A stretch of DNA of 64,000 bases, from NCBI GenBank assembly GCA_015039365.1, contig WION01000029.1, positions 1-64,000 of the forward strand, written 5' to 3'. This stretch comes from Amanita rubescens (Eukaryota > Basidiomycota > Agaricomycetes > Agaricales > Amanitaceae). Of the stretch, positions 11,287 through 22,465 are shown in pieces. Position 1 is the first letter of the stretch. Every line of letters starts with the position of its first letter. The position numbers and the translations under genes were made by a program. The notes under the pieces are model-generated. The model did not search any database. It was not told the DNA's origin and saw only the letters and a program-made list of their open reading frames with translations.

Positions 11287-11643
11287 TGGTGCCAGTCACA
11301 CTTGTCACGTTCATTGTTCAAGCGGTCCATAATTGAAGGTGGCCTTATAATGGACCTCGGTTCGAAGGTCACTTACTACCTCGGGGGGCGCTGGGGGCTG
11401 CCATTTAGACTGAAACAAGACATGAAAACGATCGGGAAAGCTTGGATGGCGCGCGGATTACATGTGCACGCGGCGACAGTGCGCGCCTCAACCTCGTTGC
11501 TTAACGTGCTGGTTCCGGACACAATGGAGAGAAGTGCGCTTTCAGCTGTGGCCCAGGCTGTGTGGCCTATTTAAAAGCTCTTTGGCGTCCACCAAGATGA
11601 ATATATATCTTCCCTCTGTGTCAGGTACTCCTCTCATCCTACC
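11287..11643. promoter_or_regulatory. Shared upstream region of COQ4 and the C2H2 gene
   Basis: The two flanking genes diverge from this 357 bp region, so it should hold both promoters. A TATTTAAAAG-like stretch near 11568-11577 lies about 70 nt before the plus-strand start. An open frame crossing the region (11302-11574) has no motif and is rejected as a gene. Confidence 0.4.
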
Positions 11644-12532
11644 ATGTCTGCCGGTGGCATTAGCGAGGACTCGTTTCTCCAATTCGTTCTTGAGAAGCTG
11701 GAGCAAGTCCTGCCCCCGGGAGGCCTTTCCAACCCGAAACGATATGCGATCTACCTTCCCTCTTCTCGAAGGAGCTACAGTGATGCCTTGTTCACATCTG
11801 AAACTCGCGTTGATAGTTGGGATCCTACTAGGTCAGAATCGACAGGATCCCTGTATTCCAGAAGTAGCGCTCGACCGTCTATGCGTGAGAGCTTGGCGTG
11901 GCTGGCAACAGACCTATCCCCTGCTAGTCTACCCTTTATGCCCAAATCTCTGGATGGCTCCAAGTCGGCTGAAACAAGCTCAACCCTTTCCGCATCATCT
12001 GAAACTTATACTCCAACAAGTTACACGTGTCTTGTTGAGCAAGACCTAAGAGTCAGGTACACGCCATCTTCTCATGGTGCACTCTTGGATGCAGTATGTT
12101 GCTCCTACTCGATTGCATCCACCTCTAACCAAGTGCAAAGCATGAAGAAGCTGCTAAGTTCATGAGGAACCGTGAGTCTGAGGAAGAGAAGGGCATTCAC
12201 TGCACGCGCCCCGGGTGCAACGATAGGCTACGGGACGTCAGGGCTCTAACAAGTCACTTGCATATACACAATATGACGGACACGTAAGCATGTTCGTTGC
12301 CGTGTTTCATCTGCTTATTTTTGGCCTGGGCAGGTTCGAACCCTACTCCGATTTTGATACAACGCACGATAGCGGTTGTCATATTAGTGCCCAGACCTGC
12401 TACCTTCCTTCTTATATTTTCCCGGTGAAACGTACGTCCCGTGTGAACATTATCATTTCCGCATCTGACAGCAAGATTCCAGGCGTTAGAAAAGTCATTT
12501 CGAAAATTCTACGCCGTAAAGGATTCCAATGA
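11644..12532 (+). CDS. C2H2 zinc-finger protein
   Basis: Three exons (11644-12091, about 12142-12283, about 12335-12532) join in frame. The N-terminal 140 residues are Ser/Thr/Pro-rich with little predicted fold. The second exon encodes one clear C2H2 finger: C-x4-C-x12-H-x3-H in HCTRPGCNDRLRDVRALTSH followed by LHIH. The C-terminal exon is rich in Ser, Asp and Tyr and ends in a basic stretch (SKILRRKGFQ) that could assist nuclear localisation or DNA contact. A single finger plus a disordered N-terminus suggests a nuclear regulator. The specific role is unknown, and the last splice junction is inferred from frame continuity. Confidence 0.68.
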
Positions 12533-12736
12533 GCTGGCTCCCTGTACTATACAACACACGTATGCCCCTATATGTTTCAATTAAATGTACAAGTAGAACT
12601 CTGTATTCTTAGCTATTGCTCGATAATACGATACATTGTAAACACATATAATTACGACACTCGATGTGGACTAATAAATACAAGTCGTGCCTTACTTAGA
12701 TGTATACTCTAGTGTAGTGCGTAGCCGAGTCAAACA
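12533..12736. other. Convergent intergenic region
   Basis: An AT-rich 3' region between two converging genes. No gene is seen. Confidence 0.4.
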
Positions 12737-13721
12737 TTAAACCTTGTTCAAGGCTTCGTCTCTGCAAGCCTTGCCGCAGAAGTAATCGATATCACTCTGT
12801 GGCAAAGCCAAGCACATAATGCATGGTGATGCCAAACCAATTGCAACTGCCTCCCTGTTCACAAGCGTGTCATTCTCCGCAATTCGCAACATGTACAAAA
12901 AGACTCACTCTCGGTGCTTCCTAGAGCAATAGTCGCTCGTCGTGTTCCCTTGTGTATCGACATGGACGGGCTTTCCACAACCAGGGATGAGGCATTGCAG
13001 AGGCGGCGTGCCGGCTGGGGCTTGTGCAGAAGTTCCGTTTGGAGCAATCGGTTGCGACGGTTGCTGCTGATTGGTGAGGTTCATGAAAGGGTTATTATTC
13101 TGCGCAGCTGGGGGAGGTGCAGCACCGGCAACTGCCTGACCTGCAGGTTGGGTCGCGGGCACTGCAGGAGCCGCATTCGTGGAACTCGACATCTGAGGCA
13201 TATGCTGCGCAACTAGTTCTATTTTCAAAGTTACACACATGAGGTCCGCTTCTAGATGATTGTGATCGGTTTACTTACTGGCTACTTGTATAGGGTTAAA
13301 CTTTGATGGATTTGTCTTTGGGTTGTTCGCAACCGCCTTGGTTGCAGGTACCTGTTGTTGGACAGGATTCACCACAACGCCCGCTTGTGGTCGGACAGCG
13401 CCACTGGCAGCTGCCAGCGCTGCACAATTCTTGCCGCAATAGTCAAAGTTCTGGAATTTGGGCTTCTTCAGGCAATGCTGCGATTATCGTTAGCTTCACG
13501 AACGGGAAACCGGGACAAGTAATACCACATACCTTGCATAACGCAGATGCTTGGGTAGCACACGTCTTTGAACAATATTGATGATTTGAGAACTTGGGCT
13601 TCTGGTGGCAGAGCTGACAAACAGATAAGAAAACATGCGAGGATTAATGATCTGTGCGAATGCCTACGTCGCAAAGTTGTCCGGGTACTTGGGTCTGAAC
13701 AATGGGTCCACGAGTTGCCAT
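12737..13721 (-). CDS. Zinc-finger-array protein, PARP-locus paralog without catalytic domain
   Basis: Five exons joined with short GT-AG introns encode MATRGPIVQTQ followed by treble-clef-like modules. Module 1 is CDLCHQKPKFSNHQYCSKTC and module 2 has HCLKKPKFQNFDYCGKNC. A Pro/Ala/Gln-rich linker follows, then a C-x4-C module (CLIPGCGKPVHVD through DYCSRKH) and a last module (CIMCLALPQSDIDYFCGKAC). The order and spacing match the N-terminal arrays of the two zinc-finger PARP-like genes at 16592-17840 and 18062-19875, but this gene stops at LNKV before any ADP-ribosyltransferase domain. It could be a regulatory or competing paralog that binds the same partner, or a truncated duplicate. No frame lesion is seen. 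It is the outermost member of the 12.7-19.9 kb locus. Confidence 0.75.
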
Positions 13722-13945
13722 GATGATACTGTAAGTTGAGATGAAGAAGGCGGCGTCTTCAACCTCTCTTTAATACGAGATGTGCATGGCCACCACGTTT
13801 TTGTGACTTCCAATAAAATATGTATTACAAGCACCGCCCTCACTCCAGGTGAGGACCACCAAAAATACACGTGTCGACAGCACTACAGTATCTGATCAAA
13901 GCATGGAACGGAACAAAGCAACGAGGCCACTGATCAATGAATGTA

Positions 13946-15006
13946 TCATGCTTCATGCAATCGTGCCCTCAATCTTTCAAGCGCCTTCCCGAGCTCGTTT
14001 CGGCCACGTTGATCAGCCCCCCAGCCCCAGAACGCGTCTTTGTCTGATGCCTGCGCAGTCGAGATTACCATTGTTCTGATTAAATGACTCGGCTAACCGC
14101 GTTTGCTTACCTCGACAAGTTCGGCATTGCCCGTCGACAATAATTCGGCTTTCAAATCTGCGTGTTGAGTGAATTTGTGCCAAAGTGCTTCCTCCATCTA
14201 TACATTGCCATTGAGAAATAGTTTATTTCTTGCGTCAGATGATACCTCACCTTCTGAATGTTAATATTTAGCCAGTCTGGACGAACCTCTGGTTGAAATC
14301 GCCGAGCCTCCGAAAACGCCGCACTTGGGCGTTCTGAACAAGTTCGAATATGTTCCGCTAGGCCAGGCCGGTGATCGTGAAACTAAGAAAAATATGACTT
14401 CCTGAATTTCATTAAACATACGACACTTACTTTAAAAGATTGGAAAAGGTGCTCGCTCGTCGGATACCTTTTGCCTTTATAGACAACAGGGTGTGATGAA
14501 AAGTTGGTAAAGCCGTAATATGGATCCTGTTTGTGATAGAACAGGACTTTCTGCCTCTCGTACGAGCGTTGGGCTGACATTCGTATCGGAGAGGGAGGCG
14601 CTGCGGGTGGCGACGGGAATTGGAGACTCTTGATCTCACGCCGCTGAGACCTATTTGTTATTCGAGGGGAATCCTTCGAATCGGGTGATGAAGCCGAAGA
14701 TTTTGGCTTGTCTGCAGGAGTCTGAGACTCTAGAGGCTGCGAAGAGCTACGCTTAATGGGATAACGACAGTGTGGTGAATCGTCTTCATCGGCTTCAGGG
14801 ATTTCTGTAACTCTGAGGATATTGGTGATACTCTGTTGATCCCATTTCGTTGGATCTTCGTCCGAAGTAACGTATACGGTGCGAGTACGCTCTTCAATAC
14901 GATATTGCACTGGTCCGTTTTTCCTTGGAATTGTGGGCGAGAGTGGCAATGATGATGTCGTGCTAGCCGGCGATGTCTTGATTGTGATCGTCCTTCTCCT
15001 CTGCAT
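13946..15006 (-). CDS. NADAR-domain protein (YbiA/DUF1768 family)
   Basis: NADAR proteins act on ADP-ribose- or NAD-derived substrates; members include YbiA-like N-glycosidases, and some remove ADP-ribose from nucleic-acid bases. Four exons encode a disordered Ser/Pro-rich N-terminal half (starting MQRRRTITIKTSP) and a C-terminal NADAR domain. The domain begins FYHKQDPYYGFTNFSSHPV, continues YPTSEHLFQSFKF, EEALWHKFTQH and LLSTGNAELVE, and ends FWGWGADQRGRNELGKAL, which are the conserved blocks of the family. All three introns are canonical and preserve frame. The start was chosen by comparison with the paralog at 53448-54499; a longer frame runs to 15114. It lies 224 bp from the zinc-array gene and diverges from a PARP-like gene 495 bp away. 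The substrate is not determined by sequence. Confidence 0.85.
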
Positions 15007-15501
15007 GGTGCAAAACTTGTTCGAGTTCGTCCTCAAGTTGGTTTGATATAAAATCGGATACAGCTTATCGATGCCTCGTTGTCTTGACGTATTTGTAAAT
15101 GTGCGCAGTATCAAAGCACCTGTAGGTTGAAGTCTCTGAAACTGAAAGCATAGCTTCTCTCGCCACGATGCAAACGCATTTCTGGTGAGAGCATGAGGTT
15201 TTGCATGAGATCAAGACCGTGGGATGTAGCGAATCAACATCATTCTGAATCTCAACAATCAGTAAGAAATCCTTACCCTTTTCTTTCTCTGCCAATTTAA
15301 CGGGTCCTTGTTTCATAAAGATCAGAAATGCAAGGGATTGTCCTAACCTTCGATCTTGCAAGCCACGAGATCAACGCGTGTTCATTCTGATGCGGCCTCG
15401 CGTATGGCAGTGCCGCCAGGGCCTGAACGGCAGGACACCATGGGGTGGCTATATTAACAATCTCCCGGCCTCGAGAGCCACGATCCCCGTATTTGCTAAA
15501 G
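15007..15501. promoter_or_regulatory. Divergent region between NADAR and PARP-like genes
   Basis: The minus-strand NADAR gene and the plus-strand PARP-like gene start at either end of these 495 bp, so both promoters should lie here. Two minus-strand open frames (15065-15361, 15297-15554) can be strung together with splice-like sites but show no family motif. They could be a small extra gene or just the NADAR 5' leader. Confidence 0.45.
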
Positions 15502-16515
15502 ATGTCTGATGACGAATTCTGCTTCACCAATCCCATAAACCGCAGTAAAGGCAAATTGAACCGGCTTCTGCCTATCCCACATTCTGACCCAGTATTTAAA
15601 CAATGTAAGTATTGTTGTTCAGTGCCTTGACCAACGGTTATTCACTTATTGCAGTAGAACAACAATTCTTGGATGGCTGGAAGCACCCTGATAAAGAAAA
15701 GCCTCCCGTTCAGGCTATATTTAAGATTCTGTTTTCCGGAGAGAGCCTGGAGCAGTATGGACAGTACCGGTGAGTAAGGATGTTACGCTTTTGACACTTT
15801 CTGACGATGATTCATAGAACAAGGGTGGCTGGAACATTCTTTTTCAATTTTTTCACGAAATCAAACGGAAACGAACAATTGCTCTTTCACGGAACAACGC
15901 GCGGCTGCTTGCTTGGAGAAGACAACAACAGCGTCTTCTTGTGCAACCTAACCGATTGCCTCGTATGCAACGTTATTCGGAATTCGTTCGATGTCGGCAA
16001 ATGTGGTAAGTAGGCTCATCGTACGATATTTTGTCCTTCCAACCGATTCTCCGCAGGTCTGAAGAACAAATTTAGGAGGTTTGGTTCAGGAATATACGTT
16101 ACTGCTTGTTCATCAAGTGAGTTATGGGTTCGTTTCTTTGAGGAAGATCACGGTCCTAACATTTGATTCAGAAGCAGACGATTATTCAATGAACACGTCT
16201 AAAAACGCCGCATTCCATGTTTTGCTCGTCAATCGAGTTGTCGTTGGGAAGCCCTATAAACGACTTCACAATGCTACTGGCATGACGGAACCACCTTCAG
16301 GATATCACTCTGTACGGTTATACATCTAATGCATTTAGCCCGTATTCAATTTTTTCTCTCTGCAGGTCTTCGGGGAACCAGGCGCCGACCTTAATTACGA
16401 AGAGACGGTGGTTTACTCCAACGAGGCCATTCGGCCTGCTTACCTCATGGTCTACGGGCAGCCTCCACGCAAGTCACTATTTACTAGACTATTTAAAACT
16501 CCTCTGGCCTCATGA
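15502..16515 (+). CDS. PARP-like ADP-ribosyltransferase, stand-alone catalytic domain
   Basis: PARP-family enzymes transfer ADP-ribose from NAD+ to a target. Exons separated by short GT-AG introns encode about 240 residues starting MSDDEFCFTNPINRSKG. Catalytic signatures are LLFHGTTRGCLLG (NAD-binding His), FRRFGSGIYVTACSSKADDY (Tyr within GIY and the SSKA-x-Y block), PPSGYHSVFG, and LNYEETVVYSNEAIRP, where the second Glu aligns with the catalytic Glu of PARP1 (YNEYIVY). The H-Y-E set is therefore complete. The protein lacks the zinc modules of its two neighbours. It converges on the next gene with 76 bp between stop codons. Start choice: first ATG followed by good coding sequence; GTG 15445 is in frame upstream. 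The target and whether it makes mono- or poly-ADP-ribose are unknown. Confidence 0.87.
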
Positions 16516-16591
16516 ACAACAATCACACTTTAACCCAATAATATTATACATACTACTATATCTACACGACCTTTGATATCCATTACATACA

Positions 16592-17840
16592 TCACTTACG
16601 ATACATAATCAAATAGACTGGCAATACAGCATCCGCGTTGTCGATGAAAATTGATTCCCTATCATTAGCCTAAGATAGATTTAGGGATGTTCCTCAAGAT
16701 GCTGAGTGAAAGAAACTCTTACCTCGTCACTTCGCACACACTGGCTTTGATCAACCAGGGTATCGCATGCAATGACGACACGATATGGAGATGTGGTGCA
16801 TGATGTTGCATATTGATCGGCAAGGCTAGGGTCCCGATACACGTAGATACCCTTCCCAAATCTGCAAGTCTTTCAATACGATGAAAGAACGACGATTGGT
16901 GACATACCGGCCAACATTATACCGTTCTCCAAAAGCAAATTCTCTAAAGCTCGATTTCACTACGCAACATGTTCCACATGACTTGAGATTGCATAAGGCA
17001 GATTCCTTTGTTCCCATGTCACAAATGCATTGGGCAGCATGGAAAGTGCGAATCAGGATCTTGTCAGGATTGTCTTGCCTGTGAGAAAATAGTCAGCAAC
17101 GTTCGTGAACGAACGTGAAAGAGTAATGACTTGTATTGATCGTGGCTCGCTAAGATGTCACGAGAATGATGAACCTCATACACCTTGTCAACGGTGGGGA
17201 GCATCGGGATAACTTCCCATTCGCTCCGGAACTGGGCTCGGACTGGGGAAAAAAGGCACCGTTATTACGTAATAAGCCAAACCGTAAAAGAAATTGACGA
17301 ACTGTTTTTGAAAGTCGATCCATCTGGGTTAAGCTGTCGAAGTTTCGGAGGTGCCGCTCGCGCACGGCGCTCACAAACAGTACACAGGGTTCCGGTACTA
17401 CCACGGGGTTGTGCCTTGCAAGTTTCACAACCCGCTACTTGCCCAAGACGAACGGCCTCCCTGATCATGTTTCATCAGAACAAGATTTACGAATTAAAAT
17501 GATTATCAGGGAGGCCACACACCTACCATGCGCGTCACAGCAGAAGTTACCCAACGTAGCTCGTCCGGCGGCACGGCATCCGGTAAGCAGGCATTGGCCA
17601 TTGTTGGGTAACAAAGACTGCGCCACTCGTGCACAAGTCCGACCGCAAAACGGATGTTTAAAGCCATTCTCGACATATTTCGGCTTCTTCCCGCAGATCT
17701 GGGGCTTTCTTTGAGCCACTGTAGTCCGTAGAAGATGACGACAGCGAACTTACCTCACAAAGGTCAGGCGCCAGCGCCGGCATCATGCTAGCTCTGGGGT
17801 TGGGGCCCCAGTGAACGACGGATTTCACCAGTGAAGACAT
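16592..17840 (-). CDS. Zinc-finger-array PARP-like protein with atypical NAD-site motif
   Basis: Exons join in frame from MSSLVKSVVHWGPNPRASMM. The array contains CEICGKKPKYVENGFKHPFC with GRTC, a C-x4-C module (CLLTGCRAAGRAT through FCCDAHG), and a C-x2-C module (CETCKAQPRGSTGTLCTVC). A linker with STFK and AQFRSEWE matches the PARP-like paralog at 18062-19875. The transferase domain has IRTFHAAQC at the usual HGT position (His kept, Gly replaced by Ala), then RFGKGIYVYRDPSLADQY, and a C-terminal NDRESIFIDNADA in which Glu is kept but the LNYDE context is gone. The domain is also shorter. Activity could be altered or lost while NAD or partner binding persists. It diverges from the paralog at 18062 with 221 bp between starts. 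Confidence 0.8.
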
Positions 17841-18061
17841 AACAAAGGGTTTCGTGGTCGAAACTTGCGCGCGCTGGGACTAGATATCCTTGGACGGATC
17901 ATGCCTCGTGTAAACCATGATGTAGAAGTTGCTGTGTATAGGCCGCAGCATGTCGTAAGCCGCATGTAATTGACACACAATGAGTCGTGTATAAGTACGT
18001 TGATGGCCATTGTCCACCGTAGATCTATTTTCGTTCAACCCGCTCCCGGTGAGCCTCAGAA
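17841..18061. promoter_or_regulatory. Divergent promoter region of two zinc-finger PARP-like genes
   Basis: Two paralogous genes start outward from this 221 bp spacer, so their transcription may be coordinated. No clear shared operator was identified by eye. Confidence 0.45.
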
Positions 18062-19875
18062 ATGGCCTCAGCTATCCCGATGGCTTTGTCTCTTTTACAA
18101 GCTGTGGCACCAAGCAACTCTGCGCCACAGAAGTCGGCCACCAATGGAGGACCTCTTAACCCGTCCGCCGCAACGCAATCTTCTTCACACACCACGAAAC
18201 AATCTTCATCGGCACCTGTGAATATTCCCGGTTCGCAGTCGAATACCACCTCAAATCACAAAGCAAATAGTGCAATGGCTGCAGGCAGTCCACCACCAAA
18301 GTCAAACTCCAATCTATGCGATGTGAGTGATTGCGGACTTCGAGCCAAGTCTTTGCTGACCTTCAACTGACAGTACTGCCACCTCCGTCCCAAGTACGCT
18401 GACGGTTCAAAGATACACTTGTATTGTGGTAGAACATGCGCGACGAAGGCAAAGTCCTCTGGAGGATCAACTTCGTCGAATAGCACCACCTCCAGTTCGA
18501 GTAACTCATCGAACTGCGATGTACGCCGTTGTCCCTGTTTTTACGGTTCTGAGTTTAACTAGGAATATGGCAGTTCTGTCATACGCGTCCCAAGTACCAC
18601 GATGGTGTTCAAACGCATCCGTATTGCAGCAAGGCCTGTGCAAACAGCGCCAGGTACAAGAAATCTGGATCAAAGGGTAGGTGCCAGGGTCAAACTTGTC
18701 CTCCATTTCTAACCGGGTCCTTGGCTAGGAGGAACGTGTCAAGCGCCAGGTTGTACGAAACCAGTGCACGCTAGTTCGTCAAAGGGTTCCATTGGCGAAT
18801 ATTGCTCGCTGGCCCACAAGACGTTAGACCTTTTCCTAATATGACAGATAAAAAAAGACTGATAGCGAATCCAGTTTGGGGGAGAATATTTGCTTGATGT
18901 GCCGACAAGCACCGAAGATGGCCAATTCCCACTTCTGTAGCCAAACTTGCACAGATGATGCAGAGAACAATGCTCCGTCGATCCTAGAGGTGCCTCAAGG
19001 ACACAGCACTTTCAAGAGCGGTATGCACATTGTTTTGATAACCGGAATGACATTAAAAACGCGTAACAGTTGCCGATCAATTCAAGTCATCATGGAGGCA
19101 TGGATCGACATGTCCACCCGTGAAACACGTGTACAAGATTATGGGTTCTCAGACGAGTCTGACTGCCTATAACACGTATCGGTAAGCCGATTTACGTTTT
19201 GACGATTGAATGATACCTGAGATGGATATGATAGAAATGCGGTGGAGGTCCGGGGGCAATTTGTTGCCACGGGCAGGTCGGCTGGAAATGAGAATCGACG
19301 CTGGCACGGCACAACTCGTGAATGCACCCTTGGTGACAAGGGCCAAACGCAGTTTTGCTCGTCCCCGACTTGTTCTCTTTGTTGCATTGTCAAATCGTCT
19401 TTTGATCTAAGTCTCTTCGGGAAGAAGACAGGGTGGGGAAGGTAAAGCCTTGGCCTAGTTAATTTCCACGGGTTAAACTAAGACCATGTGCTAGGTTCGG
19501 CAAAGGCATCTATACTTCATCCACGTCGTCAAAGTGAGTAACATGCGGTCGTTTCAGGCTGTTTTTTACTCACGAGCATGACCCAGGTCCAACGACTATT
19601 CCCGAAATGCTTCGAGTTGCAACTCGCAATTGAAAGCCATCCTCCTCAATAAGGTCGTCGTTGGCAAAGGATGTAAAATGCTGCATGATAGCACGTCGAT
19701 GACAGCTCCGCCAAGTGGTTATGACTCTGTATGTCTGTGTTTGTTCCCTCTCATCTTTCGCTGACAAAGCGGGCAGGTTCTCGCGGAAAAAGGCGGAAGT
19801 CTAAACTACGACGAGCTCGTCGTTTACACCAACGATGCGATACGGCCGTCCTTCCTGGTGATGTACGAGCCTTGA
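18062..19875 (+). CDS. Zinc-finger-array PARP-like ADP-ribosyltransferase
   Basis: A multi-exon gene starting MASAIPMALSLLQAVAPSNS with a Ser/Thr-rich linker, then four zinc modules: CDYCHLRPKYADGSK with YCGRTC, CDFCHTRPKYHDGVQTHPYC with SKAC, the C-x4-C module CQAPGCTKPVHAS with YCSLAH, and CLMCRQAPKMANSHFCSQTC. The linker STFKS/VADQFKSSW leads to a PARP catalytic domain. It shows RRWHGTTRECTLGD (His), WGRFGKGIYTSSTSSKSNDY (Tyr), PPSGYDSVL and LNYDELVVYTNDAIRP (Glu), so the H-Y-E set is complete. All introns are about 45-65 nt GT-AG and keep frame. The module order equals that of the array-only gene at 12737-13721. The zinc array likely recognises nucleic acid or protein partners; this is inference. 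Confidence 0.85.
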
Positions 19876-20067
19876 AAAGCAGATATGCTTGTTCGATCCG
19901 GAGGTCAAACTATTTATCTAATGCATTAAGAGAGTTGTTAGCTGTGTTTTCAGTACTCATTGAATCATTGTCATGTACCGTACACATTATAGTAGCCACT
20001 CGTTTATTTAATTTATTATAACCATGACACTTTTCAAAAGGACCTCCATACAGGTACTGCCGCCACG

Positions 20068-20797
20068 TTACCGTTCAATCGTCATTGAATTATATTTACA
20101 AGTTCTACTGTGACGCGTCGCAGTTCTGGGCGCCGCTGCACGAAACTTACAGCCCAGTTCTCGGTACTTGCAGGGATGATTCAGTTCGCCTTTGTGCTTG
20201 CTATCGTAATGATCTACGTGTTTCAATGTCAGTCGGAAGAAACGATAATCATTGAATAGATACAAACACCGGAGGTTGTGCGAAGATGAGCAACTAGCAT
20301 CGCAGTCGGTACAAAAGTGCGAAAGCGGTCTTCTCCACCTCCTGTACGCCGCCTCGCGAACAGCGTAGCTCACAACGTGCTGAGTCGTCAAAGGGACGAT
20401 CCTCTGCGGAGACGGCGGAAGTGGGGCCGGCGCATATGGTTCAACGGCACTCGGGCACAAGGTGGTGTCTGTTCCGGCTGCAGCCTGGTTACCAATTTCG
20501 GAAAGGTCGTAGCCGGTGGTGGCTAAATGGGAATCCGAAAAAAACAAAGGAGGCACACTCACCCGAGAAGTTGTTGGATCTCGAGTCGAGACACGACGGT
20601 CCTTCGACCCCATGTCGACTTATTGACAAGTCCTCGCCTGTAAGAATATCGGGGTCGGGGACGCTTCCCCGGTTGTGCACGGGGCAAAACCGTTCACTGC
20701 AGGTAGCACACGTGTCACTTTCCATGGCGCGTATTGGACTAGTAAGGACGGGTGAGTATATCGCGGTGGAGCATAACGCATCCACATACAATTCCAT
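20068..20797 (-). CDS. C2H2-type zinc-finger protein, cassette family copy 1
   Basis: The gene begins MELYVDALCSTAIYS, with an N-terminal Cys-rich segment (MESDTCATCSERFCPVH), a disordered Pro/Ser-rich middle (YAPAPLPPSPQ), and a C-terminal zinc region: FCTDCDASCSSSHNLR, then after an intron HVDHYDSKHKGELNHPC, CKYRELGCKFRAAAPRTATR and a final H-x4-C. Copies with the same plan occur at 36005-36909 and 43813-44904. Several introns are inferred. It is probably a nuclear DNA-binding protein; the function is unknown. It is followed upstream by duplicated DNA also found near 37000-37620. Confidence 0.6.
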
Positions 20798-20889
20798 AGG
20801 TAAAGAAGTTATCCGGCTGATAGGGCCTAAGCGATGTCTGCTAGGTGAAGTACGGCTTTTATACGTCTGACGATCATAGAATGGATACT

Positions 20890-21620
20890 GCTGTTGAATG
20901 GCGTGTGGATTTGAAGAATATGATTGCATTACACGCACCGCCATGTTCAGTGACGGAACCTTCTTTGCGTTACAAGCACCGCCATCGTTTATGCGTTCAC
21001 GAAACGCTGCATTAGAAACGCCACCTTTGGTGGAGTATTTTTGTTATGGCAAGCATCGCCACCATTCCTGGAACATTACTCCTTTCGTGGAGGATTGTAT
21101 TACAAGCGCTGCCCCAGTACATCTCGTACGGGACCACGAGATATTGCAGCACCTGATCCTAGCGAGACCAAAACAAACACTGAGACGACTGTTCGATGAC
21201 TCGATATGTCACGCCTCGAGTAATCAAGATATTCCAAGTGTCTTTAAAAGTTCGCGTTTACCACTCCAATCAGCAATCTGACGTCAGACCTTGTCCGAAA
21301 CTTGTATTGAGGCTCAGAGAGCTAATTCAATTCCACTCCTAGGCTTCTATTCATCGCCTTCTGGATGCTCGTGTTCAGCCGATCAGGATTAGGAAGGTGA
21401 AAATTGATTGTGCGCGGGGATCGCGGAGGCAAGCACTTTGGTCACACCCATGGTCTACCTGAGATAGTAAGAGCGCAGTAAAGGAACTTGCACGCTCACC
21501 AGAGTAGCAAGATGCAGGATCAATGTGTGACTCATGTCAAGCACAGCTTGAACGTTTGGAAAATCTGGTTCCAGCCCACTCTCGAATATTTTTTGGTAGG
21601 AGGTAGTCACGTAACTCCCT
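20890..21620. repeat. Duplicated segment, copy A (matches about 36955-37620)
   Basis: The DNA upstream of the C2H2 gene contains recognisable blocks in the same order as those upstream of the C2H2 copy at 36 kb, for example the phrases TTGAATGGCGTGTG, ACAAGCACCGCCATCGTT and TCAGCAATCTGACGTCAGAC. Differences and small indels are scattered. It indicates duplication of a C2H2-gene cassette. No intact gene is seen within it. Confidence 0.7.
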
Positions 21621-21885
21621 AAAGAATGGGCGAAGCATCCTCTTGCGACCTACCTTGAGTCCTTGACCATTGGGACCTGATCCATAGCAGAACCTTCATC
21701 ACTTCAACAAATGATTGATAGTTTCTACGCGGTGCAAAAAAATCCTACTTCACAAGAACAGCGAGAGCACTGAAGCAAGTTTGTAGTATGATGGGTATGA
21801 TGGAACTAATGTGAGCGTCTACCTTGTGGAACGAGCCAGTAAACCAACGTGGGTCAGGCCCTTATCGGACAAGGTAGCTTAGTTA

Positions 21886-21950
21886 GTACGTTCAGTAATG
21901 ATCCAAACGTCTGCGCGCGCGCAGGATCGTCAACGCTTTCACAGGAGTTT
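21886..21950. repeat. Dispersed GCGCGCAGG repeat, partial copy
   Basis: The block GTTCAGTAATGATCCAAACG followed by a GCGCGCGCAGGATCGTCAACGC-like stretch matches the repeat at 35.5, 43.0 and 46.7 kb. Only its left part is present here. Confidence 0.65.
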
Positions 21951-22007
21951 CATCGCGAAAACCCGAGATGGATAATTGAGGACAAAAAAAATTAGTCTCT
22001 TAATATT

Positions 22008-22037
22008 GTACAATGTGGTACAATCTAGTACAATCCG
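22008..22037. repeat. Three 10-bp tandem units starting GTACAAT
   Basis: GTACAATGTG, GTACAATCTA and GTACAATCCG follow each other without spacing in an AT-rich stretch. No function is evident. Confidence 0.6.
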
Positions 22038-22465
22038 TAATACTAGGCTTAATTCATTCCAATTTATCAAAAAAGTAATAAGTTCGTAAGTCTGAAAAGC
22101 TATTTACCAAAAAGAAGAAAACTTGTCAAGGATACGGTGCTTTTCCAATCACGTGGAACTGCGGCTAACAAAATTCCTCAATCGGAGCCAGGCAGGTGTT
22201 GGGCACTGATCTGAGTTGCAGGTGACACCATGACTTTGAACAAGCCGACGAACTTCGAAGTGCTCACTGCTAAATGATGGATCCAGGTGCATGCTGCGAC
22301 ATGCATGGGCCACGTGGTAGATTCAGCCATACTTTGCCTCGCACTCTGCTCACCGCGGCTGGTGGGTATTGGACATTGGACACTGATCCTGGATCGATGC
22401 GGGAATGGGCTGGCAGCTGGTTGGGGAAGCTCGAATTTTAAGTAAGGGCTACTTAATGAGATCCG

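Noticed and set aside
12335..12346. GGTTCGAACCC, a tRNA B-box-like sequence
   Set aside because: No matching A box or cloverleaf stems upstream; it is the start of the third exon of the C2H2 gene.
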